Source: Owenia fusiformis (lineage: Eukaryota; Annelida; Polychaeta; Sabellida; Oweniidae). Taken from it: a stretch of 64,000 nucleotides of DNA. Location of the stretch: NCBI GenBank assembly GCA_903813345.2, contig CAIIXF020000001.1:2604001-2668000 (forward strand). Direction: 5' to 3'. Made by a program: the position numbers and the translations under genes. The notes beneath the pieces were generated by a model that worked only from the letters and a program-made list of their open reading frames with translations, searched no databases and was not told where the DNA came from. Numbering within the stretch: position 1 is the first letter of the stretch; each line of letters starts with the position of its first letter. Of the stretch, positions 45,901 to 56,956 are shown one piece after another.

Positions 45901-48900
45901 ATATTTTATTTAAAATTGTACTCACACTATCTAATAAATGGTTGTCGAATCTAGGAAAAGTCATTGGCATACACAAATCTTTGAACTTCCATTTTCTGTA
46001 AAAGAATAGTAATATTTTGTTTATTGATATTTTATAAGTTTTAATACTTAACATTAAATACTTCATTTATTCTTTCTTTAAACAGTTGATCTCATCCTGA
46101 GCTAAGATGTTGGAAAAATATTACTAAAATACATTTTTTAGGTTATGATGGTAGACAAATATTTACTAAAATACATTTTAGGGATATAACATATTACCAT
46201 AGAAACTGGTATCCTTAAAAATAGATTTCAGAAAGATAACAAAACCACACACTCAAGGAATAGGATCACCTTAATGAATGTGAAACTAGAGTGGTATTCA
46301 TCAGTTCTGAGCATGCACACCTCATTGGTATTGACAAGTTAGTTTTAGTTTGGATTTAAACACATACTTACATATCATACATATCTACAGTAACTTTAGT
46401 GGCAGCTTCTACAGCTTTTAGATGCAGCCTAAATGATTCAGCTGATAATACATTGGTTCCTAGTTTGGGTGTTTGTACAATTAGTTGGCTAGTATAGCCA
46501 CTGCCCTCCCCTAGCTTTTCTTTTGTATATGCTAGTTCTTTTTCTAACCTTCCACCTGCTGCAAAACACAAACAAAGATATCTCAATGTTAGATTCAAGA
46601 TTAAGTAGTTTTGTATATATACAAGGCAAAGAAAGAGTCAATACATCATTTTTTGTTTCAATTTTGATGAAGTAGGGAGTTGTACTTAACAAGGTGCAAG
46701 CTTTTCTGTAAGTTTTACACTTTAGTTTATCACCACTAATATTTGTGTGTATGTCTAGAGAAACGACCCTGGCTCCAGTTGAATGATAAATGTTATTCTT
46801 ACATAAACACCATGTCATATAGGCTAGCATTTAACATTACAAATTTTATCACAAGAAAAAAGCCACAAAAATGTTGGAAACCTATGTTCAGTAGTTAAGG
46901 TCCCTTGTGATTCTGAGAATAGATGTGAAGCTTCACAGGGCAAAGTGAACGTAAATGGAGCAGCACACTTCCTTGAAAGGTTACAAGGGGTCCCTTTAGT
47001 AAGCTATAATTACAGTTTTCACTCGGGATACCAACATCCATCATAAGTGCACTAGTTTGTACATAGAAATCAGTCAGCAATCATTTCTTAACAATACCAT
47101 CAACAATGATTTCATTTTCATGGAATTTTTTGAGAAATGGGAGAACACCCCTTTCTACTTGAGCAAGGCAGATCTGTTCAGTTTCAACAAGTGTGGTTGC
47201 CGGGCAACTGACATCAACTAATTAGTATCTGGGTTCTCCCCAAAGTTTCTATTATTGTGCATGTATTTTAGCTGGGTGATAAATTGTAGCCTAAGCCTCC
47301 TACAGATTTCTCTCGCCCAATCACTTTATATATGATTGATGAACGGTTATCATTACAGGGTGAAATAGATCAATCGGTCTGAATCAAAACATTTTTCACA
47401 TTTTTTTAATTGCAGATGTTCTTTTCGAGTTGTTTAGCAGGTTTACAAATGAATGGGAGGTTTTACTCTTAATGTAAAATTGAATGGAACAACATGCCAG
47501 TATTTTCCAAATATAGTAAATAATCACATGCATAGGTAGATCTGAGTATTTACTTATGGAACAATGAATTAATTTTATGAACACATTATTTTGAAAAATA
47601 AGGAACAAAAAATCCTAAGGCAAAACAAGATGATGAAGATGACCCAATTTATTTTAAATACTTTAAGAAAATTGGAAAAACAATGTTGTGTAATTGATAT
47701 AGAATCAGGAACAGACAGAACAATTGATGATAAATATTCCTTATAAAATGAACCCATGAATATGAGAATGGCACCATGTTTATATTCCACTAAACCTCAG
47801 TCAACCTCCCAGCCAAAGGTTCCCCTAAAATCAACTTTACTGTAGACAGTCAAACTTACAATAATAATTGAATAGAGGATTTTAATTCTTGGAGGGACAA
47901 GTTTGTTTGGTTGTAAGGAGTCTTGACTAAACACAGATGATAGGGGGCTTAGGTGTTGGAACCTGAGGAGCTTATTAATGGCTTAAAACCCCTAACCCTA
48001 AACACAAATAACACAGCATACATAGAGGGTTTTACCCTTACTGTATATATCACATTGAATTTGAGTTTTAATTGCCACAAAAGTTGGGAGTTTCCCAGCC
48101 CACCTTGGATCTCCCATCTTTATAGAATGATGCAGAATTCCTAATTCGAATCTTAAATGTCGAATATAGCTTTCCCTGCTTATCGGAGAAGTTGAGTTTT
48201 TCATGATCTTCATTCATTTTACTCAATAACACAATTACCGTGGCAATAAAAAATGCACCGAATAGAGGCTGAAATCTGACAGATGAGATGGGGCTATTTA
48301 TATGTTGATGCACTTGTATGTGTTGGAAAAGGTTGAACAGCCATTATACGAAACTGTCAAGAAATTCTATACATCCTAAAAATTTGGCCCACACACATTA
48401 AAAACACCAAAGCTATGATTCAAACTGTCTATTTGTTCTAAGTGAAAATGAAAGTTTCAAGTACTGAAAAAATGAATTTTCCATTACAAATATTAAAAAC
48501 TTGCATATTACATATCTGTGGTTAAAACTACATGTTCATGTATAATATAGTTTCCCTTCCTATATGAATTTATCTCATGGAAAAAGTTCAAAATATATAT
48601 GTAAATACCAATTTAATTATTCAAAAAAGCAAAATAAAAATCATATTACTTTCTCACTTGATATTTCGCAATATTGTACAAATTGTTTGATTTCAGTTTG
48701 AGTGCAAACTATGACATAGTCACATATAGCAAACACATGCAAAGGACATGGTCAACTGAACCCTGTATATGCCACATCTAAGTCAATGAAAAAACATGAA
48801 CTTATGTTGCTTTAAACAAGCAGTATGGAAAATTTCCAAAATATTTTAAATTAAAAACTTGCCTGTAACAAAGTGCAACTATGTTATAAAATAGAGATGA

Positions 48901-51900
48901 TCTTTAAATTATTTGAGAATAACTTTTTTTATAAAGTTTCAATTTTAGATTTATTTTGGGTCATTTTTCATCTACATTTATCCATTATATATACAGAAGA
49001 AAATGTTTGAGGATTGAATCTACCAATTGGCTCTAAGAACGAAGAAGTAGAAATATAACTAAGGAACAAAAAATTAAGAATTCAATGAAAAATAATTTTA
49101 GGGAGTCTTGTGACACAATGTCAGTGGCAGATGTATTTAGAATTAATATAAAAATAATTCAAAATACATTTCAGCTTATATTATCACAAATACATAACTT
49201 GAGATAATGACACCCCAACTCCTTCAGAATGTCACTCAGAATGTAGATTGCACAACCATATTTGGGCAAGAGCATTGAACTATTTCTACATATCAATAGG
49301 TTTAACTTAAAGCAATGCATTGTAAATTTTATTTTGTTGAATTTATTATGCAAAGTCATGTTTTGTAAAGCCACAAAGTCAGCCACCGTGACTCTAATTC
49401 AACATTATGAAATGAGAGGAATTTAACAAAGCATTGGCCAATGGGTCACTCCCTATAAATTGGGACACCAATAGAAACGTCATTTGGATTCATTCTTAAT
49501 TGCTGAACATAACGTATGTACTTCATTCATATTATGCTACATACTTTCATTATGACTCCCAATATATATATAAAATATAATGTAATGATACCATCAGTGA
49601 TTCAGTGTGCTTGGCATGGAGCTTGCTAGTTTTCGGGATCTGTAATCTTAATTCTCACTTGTTTCCTTCTACCATTCAGCCATATTGAAGACAGATAATA
49701 AACCTTGCTTCCAAAAACACAATTTCTAATTCCCCAAATAAAGTATTTCAAACCTCATCTAAGAAGAGATCAGCCTCAATAAATCCTGGTATGATATTCA
49801 ATCTTATATTTTGTGAAGTAAAATATTTAGAACTTTTATTTTTAGATCTTTGAATTGAGAGGAAGTAGTATGGCAAGGGACAGAATGCATCCTGAGAGAT
49901 TGGTATATCAGAAGACCTGCTAACATAGGCTAGCCAATAAATAGGTAAGTAGACCACATGGAGGTCTTCTGATCTTACACTGATGGAGTCTACTGGACTG
50001 ACCCCAAACAAGATGCCCAAGTATTTGAGTTGTGTCTAGGATAAGGGGTCTCGATATTTGAAATCCTTAGTTCTTTACAAGAGATGGGCAAGTAAGGGCC
50101 AATATGTTCGAATGTGTTCTTATCTATTTTATACTTTTTTGTTTCATGAGACCTAAAACTGTTTGATTAAAATAAGGATAAAATCTGATACTATCCAAGC
50201 ACTTTCAGTTGAGTTTTAATCAACCATTTTAATTACCCATTTAGGTAAAGATATAGAATTGCTGGGCAAACACAGTGAAGTGGAATTAACCACCGCATAG
50301 TTTGTTTAATATTTTCACATAACACTTATACTACAGTGTTCAAACAAAAAAGTGTGTAATTCCAATATTTTAGTATTTATAAACAAATCAACATATGTAA
50401 CATGCTTCTGTAATAAAATTTACAAGCAACTATTTAAATAACATGAAAGTGTAGGATTTGGTTATTAAATTCGCAAAGTATGCCATATTTGACCTTCCGG
50501 GTTAGAACAACTGTATACCAAGATGAAAATATGGATAGGTAACGAACCTGTATGCTATATACACATACATCTGTACAACGTTCACAAGTGAAAGCTGTCT
50601 CTGGCAAACAGGATATTTCTTAAAATCAGGATACCTGCTTGCTATCTATTTTAGTTGCTATAGAAACTCACCTTCTACCCATAGCTTGTTGACATCTGTT
50701 TCTATGGTTGCAGTTTTTAATCCAACACAGCATAATGACAGAAGGAGTAATCCAACAAAAAGCACCTTGCCGCAATGTTTTTGGATGCAACATCCTAAGT
50801 TAAATAAGTGTTTCTGTAATGTTCCTCGTAATCTAAGTGCACATGTATTGCCAAAAGCTCTCCCCTGGAATATACATGAAAAATAAATAAATAAGATGAC
50901 TTCAACTTTGTAATTAATCTGTATACAATACAAGGAAAAATAGCAATTTAAATGATATAAAGAAATAAGAATGTACAGTCTGTGCATGTTTTGTTTTCCT
51001 ATTTTATAACTTTGGGGTTCTTGCATGTGTGGACATAAAACTGAAAATCACTTTCCCTATGACAAGATTACAAGGAAAATTTATAAATATTACTTTTGAA
51101 ATTAAAAATTATTAAATTTCAATTTGAACTGAAACAAAATTGTTCAAAGAGGTTATTTAGTACAAAATCTGTAGTTTATCCCCTGTAGATAATCAATTTT
51201 AAGACACACTTTCTTTTCTTTTACTCTTAATAGTGTGCATTGTTGCCCTTTATAACTCTTACACCAAGTTCAATTTTGTATGAAAATTTCACCTAAAATG
51301 ATCCTTTAACTTCATTACTTTGAGTTCAGATATACATTTTTATCCTGACCAAAAACTAGAATTTTTCCATCTCATACAATTTGGGGATCTGACTGAATAA
51401 AAATGGATATATGATACCCTAGGTGCTATTTACATGAGGAAATCCCCCTGACTTTCATCCGATTTCATTTACAAAATTTTGTGTATTTTAAATAATGATC
51501 CCCATTCAAGTTGCTTGTAAAATATTGATCTTACCAGACCAAATCTGAAGTAGGCAAATATTGGAATGTAACATACAGAAGTAACAATATTAAGGTGTAA
51601 CTTGATCAACTAAAATAATTTATGCTTGACAAATAAAGAATGTATTTCAAGTAACAGGATTTTAGCAGATTATCCCATAATCACATAAATTTCATCAGTT
51701 AAGTAAACAAAATCAGCAAATCTGAAAAAGGATCAGAAATTACTAGACATTGCGCCAGTAAAAACAATGTGACAGATATATCACATAAATGTTCTCATAA
51801 AATAATTTTTGATGAAACTCAATTATCAACTTTCATCAACTTTTAAAACTTTTTTTAGTTTGACCTAGTTTTAATTGGATTTTTAACCTTATCTAAATCA

Positions 51901-52404
51901 CCTGCTTCCCTGCTTTATGTGACAAGACAATGATTGCACAACATGATAAACACATAACATACTTTACAAATGAATAATGCGGATCATCATTAGAAGGATT
52001 AACATGTTAAACAATCTCTAAAAAGTGAAATAGCTGTATCCTTTGGAGCAGAAGTCCTATGTTAAGACCCCTTCTAATAATCATGTCGGTTGATAAATGT
52101 AATCATAATTACCTTTTTAATCTCTCTGTATGCAGTTTTAGCATCGACCCAACTGGTTCTTGTTAGTAAATCCGAATTTGAGTCCAGATTAGGGTCTTTT
52201 GGTTGTCTTGTTGTCATAGTCGGACCCTAATAAAAGATAAAAACGTTGATGATAAATTCAGTCGATGGCAGCCATGATCTTTTGGATGCTGGGTGGTCCA
52301 TTAGTTTTCTTGTAATTTCTCTTCATCGATACCATTTTTTACTCCAAAACTTTTGCCAAACTTACCTCCGATGATCTATAAGCTGGGTGAGCCCAGCTAT
52401 CCAT
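20812..52404 (-). CDS. PTCH: Patched, Hedgehog receptor (22 coding exons, complete)
   Basis: Patched is a 12-pass RND-family membrane protein that binds Hedgehog and, when unbound, represses Smoothened, probably by moving sterols. Exons 5' to 3': 52366-52404, 52113-52226, 50672-50864, 46372-46558, 45926-45995, 45413-45510, 41200-41311, 40963-41055, 40262-40383, 37420-37567, 36515-36646, 36238-36396, 35946-36044, 33439-33564, 29918-30036, 28663-29663, 28093-28373, 27599-27879, 22184-22283, 21724-21999, 21244-21463, 20812-20936. They total 4095 bases, 1364 residues plus stop, close to fly (about 1290) and human PTCH1 (about 1450). All junctions are in phase with GT-AG sites. Identity is clear from [52 protein letters not shown] and [14 protein letters not shown]. 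The start is the ATG in good context (AAACATGG) at 52404; an alternative first exon is listed separately. Confidence 0.95.
21125..21200. mobile_element. 76-bp mini-MITE in the last Patched intron
   Basis: Imperfect 26-bp inverted repeats start TACAGGGTG and end CACCCTGTA, filling nearly the whole element; TA lies at both ends, as in Tc1/mariner-type MITEs. It sits in the 307-bp intron between the last two coding exons. Confidence 0.65.
21310..21420 (-). repeat. In-frame short repeat coding NSYNNSH units
   Basis: Imperfect 18-24-bp units (CTATTGTTGTAACTATT on the plus strand) are tandemly repeated within exon 21 and give the Asn/Ser/Tyr-rich stretch of the Patched tail. Confidence 0.75.
22184..28373 (-). 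CDS. PTCH: Patched TM8-TM12 (exons 17-19)
   Basis: Exons 28093-28373, 27599-27879 and 22184-22283 encode residues 938-1158. YAQFPFYL and [14 protein letters not shown] precede TM8. TM9-TM11 include [19 protein letters not shown] and [10 protein letters not shown] (acidic residue near 1070, the TM10 counterpart of the TM4 motif), then GAVSTLLGV and [11 protein letters not shown]12 covers [14 protein letters not shown]. The intron between the last two exons is 5.3 kb. Confidence 0.94.
22284..27598 (-). other. Patched intron 18 (5.3 kb)
   Basis: AT-rich, no coding exon seen on either strand. It holds an exact GLI site at 24648-24656 and a one-mismatch site at 25319-25327. Confidence 0.6.
24648..24656 (-). 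promoter_or_regulatory. GLI/Ci binding site (exact), intron 18
   Basis: TGGGTGGTC on the plus strand, i.e. the GLI consensus GACCACCCA on the minus strand. Confidence 0.5.
28663..29663 (-). CDS. PTCH: Patched central loop, TM7 and extracellular loop 2 (exon 16)
   Basis: This 1001-bp exon, the largest of the gene, encodes residues 604-937. The cytoplasmic loop holds two PPxY motifs, PPEY at about 621-624 and PPSY at about 630-633. PPxY motifs in Patched are known to recruit Nedd4/Smurf-type ubiquitin ligases that drive turnover. TM7 lies at about 727-745. The second extracellular domain follows, with [27 protein letters not shown] and [12 protein letters not shown], all strongly conserved in Patched. 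Confidence 0.95.
29918..36646 (-). CDS. PTCH: Patched sterol-sensing domain, TM2-TM6 (exons 11-15)
   Basis: Exons 36515-36646, 36238-36396, 35946-36044, 33439-33564 and 29918-30036 encode about residues 393-603. TM2 starts near [14 protein letters not shown]4 carries LALGLGVDD at about 494-502, the G-x-x-x-D-D motif of RND transporters thought to couple to cation flow. Further landmarks are [20 protein letters not shown] and [12 protein letters not shown]. The exon ends with an FCCFE stretch close to the FCCF in human PTCH1, entering the central cytoplasmic loop. The donor of 36238-36396 is GTTAGG. Confidence 0.93.
31917..31925 (+). promoter_or_regulatory. GLI/Ci binding site (exact), intron 14
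   Basis: GACCACCCA on the plus strand, exact GLI consensus. Confidence 0.55.
32778..32786 (-). promoter_or_regulatory. GLI/Ci binding site (exact), intron 14
   Basis: TGGGTGGTC on the plus strand, the GLI consensus on the minus strand; 861 bp from the other exact site in the same intron. Confidence 0.55.
33066..33125. repeat. 20-bp tandem repeat, three copies
   Basis: ACTCTAACTTATATT followed by 3-5 variable bases, three times in a row. Confidence 0.8.
33565..35945 (-). other. Patched intron 13 (2.4 kb)
   Basis: AT-rich intron; no exon, RNA gene or clear repeat recognised. Confidence 0.5.
37420..46558 (-). CDS. PTCH: Patched extracellular loop 1 (exons 4-10)
   Basis: Exons 46372-46558, 45926-45995, 45413-45510, 41200-41311, 40963-41055, 40262-40383 and 37420-37567 encode roughly residues 116-392, the first large extracellular domain that takes part in Hedgehog and sterol binding. 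Family landmarks are [24 protein letters not shown], the MNRITWANL strand, KPCLNP with [25 protein letters not shown] and MYEHYLDDY. Paired Cys residues match the vertebrate pattern. The donor of 41200-41311 is the less common GTCAGT. Confidence 0.93.
37568..40261 (-). other. Patched intron 9 (2.7 kb)
   Basis: AT-rich intron; nothing coding recognised. The short introns on either side of exons 10-13 hold nothing notable either. Confidence 0.5.
41312..45412 (-). other. Patched intron 6 (4.1 kb)
   Basis: No coding exon recognised. Two one-mismatch GLI-like sites occur: TACCACCCA at 42318-42326 and GGCCACCCA at 43408-43416. Confidence 0.5.
46559..50671 (-). other. Patched intron 3 (4.1 kb)
   Basis: AT-rich; no exon or repeat recognised. 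Confidence 0.5.
50672..52404 (-). CDS. PTCH: Patched N-terminus and first membrane segment (exons 1-3)
   Basis: Exon 1 (52366-52404) encodes 13 residues beginning [10 protein letters not shown]. Exon 2 (52113-52226) has the RTSWVDA motif shared with Drosophila Patched, in the cytoplasmic N-terminus. Exon 3 (50672-50864) encodes an amphipathic [11 protein letters not shown] stretch, the first membrane helix at about residues 84-100, and the start of extracellular loop 1 (TDVNKLWVE). Exons 1 and 2 both begin and end in phase 0, so exon 2, which has its own ATG three codons in, could serve as the start in a shorter form. Confidence 0.88.
50865..52112 (-). other. Patched intron 2 (1.2 kb)
   Basis: AT-rich; no exon or repeat recognised. 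Confidence 0.5.
52290..52298 (-). promoter_or_regulatory. GLI/Ci binding site (exact), intron 1
   Basis: TGGGTGGTC on the plus strand, the exact GLI consensus on the minus strand, inside the 139-bp intron 1 and about 105 bp downstream of the Patched start codon. A promoter-proximal GLI site is known for vertebrate PTCH1 and fly ptc. Confidence 0.65.
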
Positions 52405-52620
52405 GTTTTGGAACACATATAAACTCCTAAATTAATGGATTCTTTTCTACTTTGTATTTTCCGTTCTTCTCTTGTGTACGTTATCCGAGTACTGAGGATC
52501 ATTTGCATGGAAGCTCCGCCTCCTGTCTTGATTGATGGTTCAACCTACTCCACTCTGATTGGCTCGAACTGACATTCATAGCCTTGAACAGCTCACTTAC
52601 ATTAGTTGCTTAGCAACATT
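52405..52620 (-). promoter_or_regulatory. Proximal promoter of Patched (octamer, GC, CCAAT, X-box-like motifs)
   Basis: Read on the minus strand toward the ATG at 52404 there is a 13-bp palindrome GTTGCTTAGCAAC (52605-52617) resembling an RFX X-box, a CCAAT box (52562-52558), a GGAGGCGGAG GC-like box (about 52522-52513) and an exact POU octamer ATGCAAAT (52508-52501). No TATA box is evident. Motif clustering supports a promoter here, but none is proven. Confidence 0.5.
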
Positions 52621-55600
52621 TTGGCTGGTGGAGAGACCACACAAGACCACACAAGATGGGTAAAAAGCCTGGAGGCTTACATCTGACACAGCACAGCCAC
52701 AATCACACAAAAACCAACTTTCACAATAACATATTTTATTATCTTTGCAAAAGTTTGGTCAAATACTCGGTTTAATCATAGCATCTTATTATGTTTCATA
52801 AACGAAAAGACCGTTCATTCAGAATTAAGGGAAACGCATAATAGGCAAAATCAGAAAGTACAAACTAAAAACAAACCCCTAAAATACCCAGAAATGTGTT
52901 CAACAAAGTTTGTCGCATTTACATCCCAACAATGATATATAAAGGATAATTTAACGAAATTTAATTATCACGTCGGAAGTTTTGAAATAGATAATATGGG
53001 CACAAAGGGCAACTTTTCAAAAACAACAAAACTAAGTTTTGAATCATATGAAGCTGTAAACCATATCAAATACCAATATGAAATGCAATTATAAACATGA
53101 ATCACATTGTCATAAAATATATTGTGAATGTTGAGAAATAGACCAAAGTAATCAAAAGAGCAAGCCACGTTGATTCATTTGAGCATGCCACAATATTTCT
53201 CGAGCAAATTCTACATCAAAAGATTATGTTCATTGATATACGTTCATTGATTTAACATCCTGATGATCTTAGGTCTATTTGGTAAATATTGTCATGAGCG
53301 CCTCTATTGGTAAACAAAGTAGAGAATAGTAAATACCTACTATTTGTATTTGCTATGAAATATTTCCGCGTGGAAATATTTCGATCTGATTTTGAAAACT
53401 GTAAATTGTCAATGACTTATCTCAACAAGACTCTGAATTTTTACTAAACGAATTATTCCTTATCGAAGGAAATAACTAGATTATCGCATTTGTATTGGAA
53501 CATCTTTCAGTATGCTGCTCAGTCGGCTTCCGGAATCCAAGTTTCCGAATTCCTTCCTCAACGTCAAACTATTGGTATCTTAATTATCCATTGCCATTGT
53601 GGGATCCCTTGGAATACTCAATAAAGAGGGACTCTGATAAATCAGAATGGTCCATTCCCGTAGTCAGCAGCTTTTATCACTGACAAGTGGGGGATGCTGA
53701 ACCTTGAATGCACACGAAATTGCCAATTTTGCCAAACATTTTGCCTAAAATTTAATTTTGCCGTTATTTTTCAATTTTTCACAATCTGGACACATTTTCA
53801 AGCTAAACCAATGTTGCAGTCAAAACGGTACCATTCGACATTCTCCTACTTGATAAGGGCGGACACAAACGGCAGATTGGTGTCGGTCCATTTGTCATTA
53901 CTGTTTTTCATCCATGGTAACTCTTGGTAATTTCAATTCGACATTGTTTGTTGTAAAAAAGGTGAAGTGACGGTTGTGATAAGAGTGACTGGTCCTTGCT
54001 TTTGTTAAACTATATTTGCCAGTGTTTGCGGATTTCTGGATCAAAATGGTAATTGATCCGTGTTTCAGTTTTAGGTGATCTTTAGATATTTGTCCAGGCT
54101 CTATCTAAAAACATACTTCCGGAAGAAAAATAGCAATTGTAATCACTATTTGGAATTTACTTGTTTAAATGTTAGTGTGATCTAGCGAGCTCAACAAGCG
54201 TGTGTTATTTTAAAAACTAATTAAAAATACAAGACGAAAAAAGAAATAAAAAAGTCAAGTAGGCTCAATTTCAACGATCCACTGAAATTCTTGAGATAGC
54301 ATTTCGGAGAGGATTGTTTATATTTGTGTTTTCGAGTGTTTTAAAGACTATTATATAATGACGGCGCCTAGGTTGAGTGTTGCGATGACAGAGTAGGGTT
54401 TGAATTAGACAGTGTAGATAGCACCGAAGAATAACTTCATCTTAGCTTGTTTCTTTAATTGCGGTAGATGTTTTGCGCCATGGGTGGCCTGAGGTACTTA
54501 TCATATTCGACTAAAACAATGGGAATAGGCTATTCTTTTATCAGTGCTCGGAAGATTTTACTTTGCCTGTAGCAAATCACAGTCCGTGGGACCATGGTCA
54601 TCTTGACCTACAAATGTTTGTGATGATTGGGGATATGTGTTTTTCATCGCCTTTTCTGTGACAGTTCTTTAGATATCAGTCTTGCAAAAATACGTCCCAT
54701 ATACTTTCTGTTTTTCAATTAATGTGTTCCAGAGTTTCCAGAGAGGGGAAGGGGGGGGGCAAGCCTAGCCTTAGTGTGGACCCCAACCACGACGAATGGT
54801 GACATATGGGGAGATCGTAAAATATGTGACAAACTCTAAAAAACTACTTAGAAATATTTTAAAATTGGTGTTGTTTGATGCGTGGATTCTTTTGAACTAT
54901 TTACCACATTAATAACGCCCAGAACAAAAGTGCGCTCAATGACTTTCAGCTTTAATCGGAGTAAACTCGTCGATGCGCAATCAATACCACCAGCAATTCG
55001 CTTCGCTCATCCGTGCTGATAGTGACATCGACTTGCTGATAAAAGCGACATCACTCATTCAAAATCTCTCATTCAAAATCATATTTTAGAGAGGTTAAGC
55101 TGCTCTTTGGTCCCGATCTTCGAACCAAAAGACCAGATTGACCACGCGATAAAAGATCACAGAATAGAAATTGAGATTTTGATTATTTCATACCAATTGA
55201 CGAATGCGACCCCTTTCTATTGAATTGTTTCGCCGGTTTTAACAAGATTATCATTGCTTTGGATATTAGGTTATCGTGTATTTTAACTTTGGTGTTGAGT
55301 GAACACTTTTTATATTCTGTTTGAGCCAGTGTAAGAGGGATCAATGCTCCATTGATTTACAATGTGACCTAAGATACCGTCTGTCATTTTCATACATTTG
55401 GGACGAGGAAGGACCATACAAAATGGGGACAATAATACCATGACCATAGTTTCTGCTGAATCATTTGGGATGAGGATGGATGTCGATCCCTAATGTCATC
55501 GTTCCCTCTCCCGCGCAGAGACCAAAATATAACAAGTTTCCTATTGATCATTTTGTGCTAAAAAGACCAAATAGACGGGGAGTTATCCATGGGCTAAAAT

Positions 55601-55985
55601 ATATTAACCAGTTTTCCTGAAACATTAAAACATGTTGGCCTTTTTATTATCATATTACAGCATTGCATTATGAACTGTGGCCCAAGAAGCGTTTACTATC
55701 ACATTTCCTTGGATTGACTCTTTGAGATATTGTTTGTGGGCGTTGATTTTCAGTTTTTCTATTGTTGTTCTACGTCTAATATTTTACTGTTCATGTGCCC
55801 CACTATTTCCATTTATCATTTAATGAATTTCATCTTTTCATTTTACAATAATATTTTCAAAAACATTAAAACATAAATTATACAGTGAAAAGGCATTTGC
55901 ATTTAGTAGATTGTGAGATTTTACACAGATGGCAACATTGGAATTAAAATTTAATCGTTCACTTTCTACAGTAACTTTTGTTTAC
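52621..55985. other. Upstream region of Patched, between the two candidate first exons
   Basis: No convincing exon on either strand. It holds a one-mismatch GLI-like site (TGGGTGGCC, 54481-54489) and a palindrome at 53357-53382. Confidence 0.5.
53357..53382. promoter_or_regulatory. Perfect 11-bp-arm palindrome
   Basis: GAAATATTTCC and GGAAATATTTC are separated by GCGT; each arm contains a further palindrome GAAATATTTC. It may be a dimer-binding site. Function unknown. Confidence 0.4.
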
Positions 55986-56231
55986 CTCTTCATCATTTGC
56001 CGGACATGAATCTTCATATTTTGGTGGGGTTGGCCACGGTTCTATGATCCAGTGCAACACTTTACATATACCGTCTTGATCACCCAGTTCATTCGTTGCT
56101 TCTGTAGCATTATGCTGTTTAACAGTTGTGTCAACCTCTACCGCTCTCTCAACGTGTTCAATGTAATCCATATCGTCATCCGAGCTTTCAAAAATTTCCA
56201 TTTTTTCTTCAGTGAGCTCGTGTATTTTCAT
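55986..56231 (-). CDS. Candidate alternative first exon of Patched (or start of an unknown gene)
   Basis: An ATG at 56231, with an in-frame stop upstream, opens 82 codons of acidic, ordinary-looking protein sequence (MKIHELTEEK start, SSDDDMDYIEH, PWPTPPKYED) and stops at GAAGAG followed by a GTAAAC donor in phase 0. The next acceptor of matching phase that I can support on this strand is Patched exon 2 at 52226. Splicing would give a Patched isoform with a different cytoplasmic N-terminus bearing a PPKY motif. Vertebrate PTCH1 is known to use several first exons. It could instead belong to another transcript; no other downstream exon was found between 55.9 and 52.4 kb. Confidence 0.45.
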
Positions 56232-56956
56232 TTTATATGATATCCGCTAAATGATGACAGTGATTCTTTTTATTAACCGTTTTGGTACGTAGTTTGATAC
56301 CGTATCTCCAACTGTGAAGGTATTTGACGATGGTGTTTGTACATTTTAGCTCCTGTTGTTTTATAGCTGCTTTTGCTTGTTTCTAGCTTGCTTGATTTTA
56401 GCAGTGTATTTCCTAAGAAGTTCGGTGTTTCAATTGCTCAATCCTTATCCAGAACACTTAACTTTTAAATACAAAAATAGGAAGGCAGGTACTTGGCTAC
56501 GATATGGGCCACTTTTGCTTGGCATTCATAGCGATACGGACCAGATATATGCAATCGCTGGAAGGCTATCATTGGTTCAACGCCAGGTGTAGTATTCAAA
56601 CCGAGTGATCAACCTTTGATTGACCCCGTAATATACTATGAATCGTCCAGAATCACCAGCTTTTGCCATCGATGGCGATATGAAATTTTCCCGCAAAACA
56701 GACAACGCATTGCAGTTGGATTTGCGATTTGGCCAATGATGAGCACCGCTCAAGTGGCTCAACGATCAGCGAAATCATTTTCATTTGCAGATAGCGTATT
56801 TATTTACATAGTTGATCTCTAATTGAACTGGTTCAGGTGTTCTGATTTGACGTTGGGTGGGCCTTCTCAAGGGCTTACCATAGATGGACGTTTATCGCAG
56901 AATTCTTAATCAAATAAACGATCAGAATGGCTCTGATATTTTTCATTCAATGAAAA

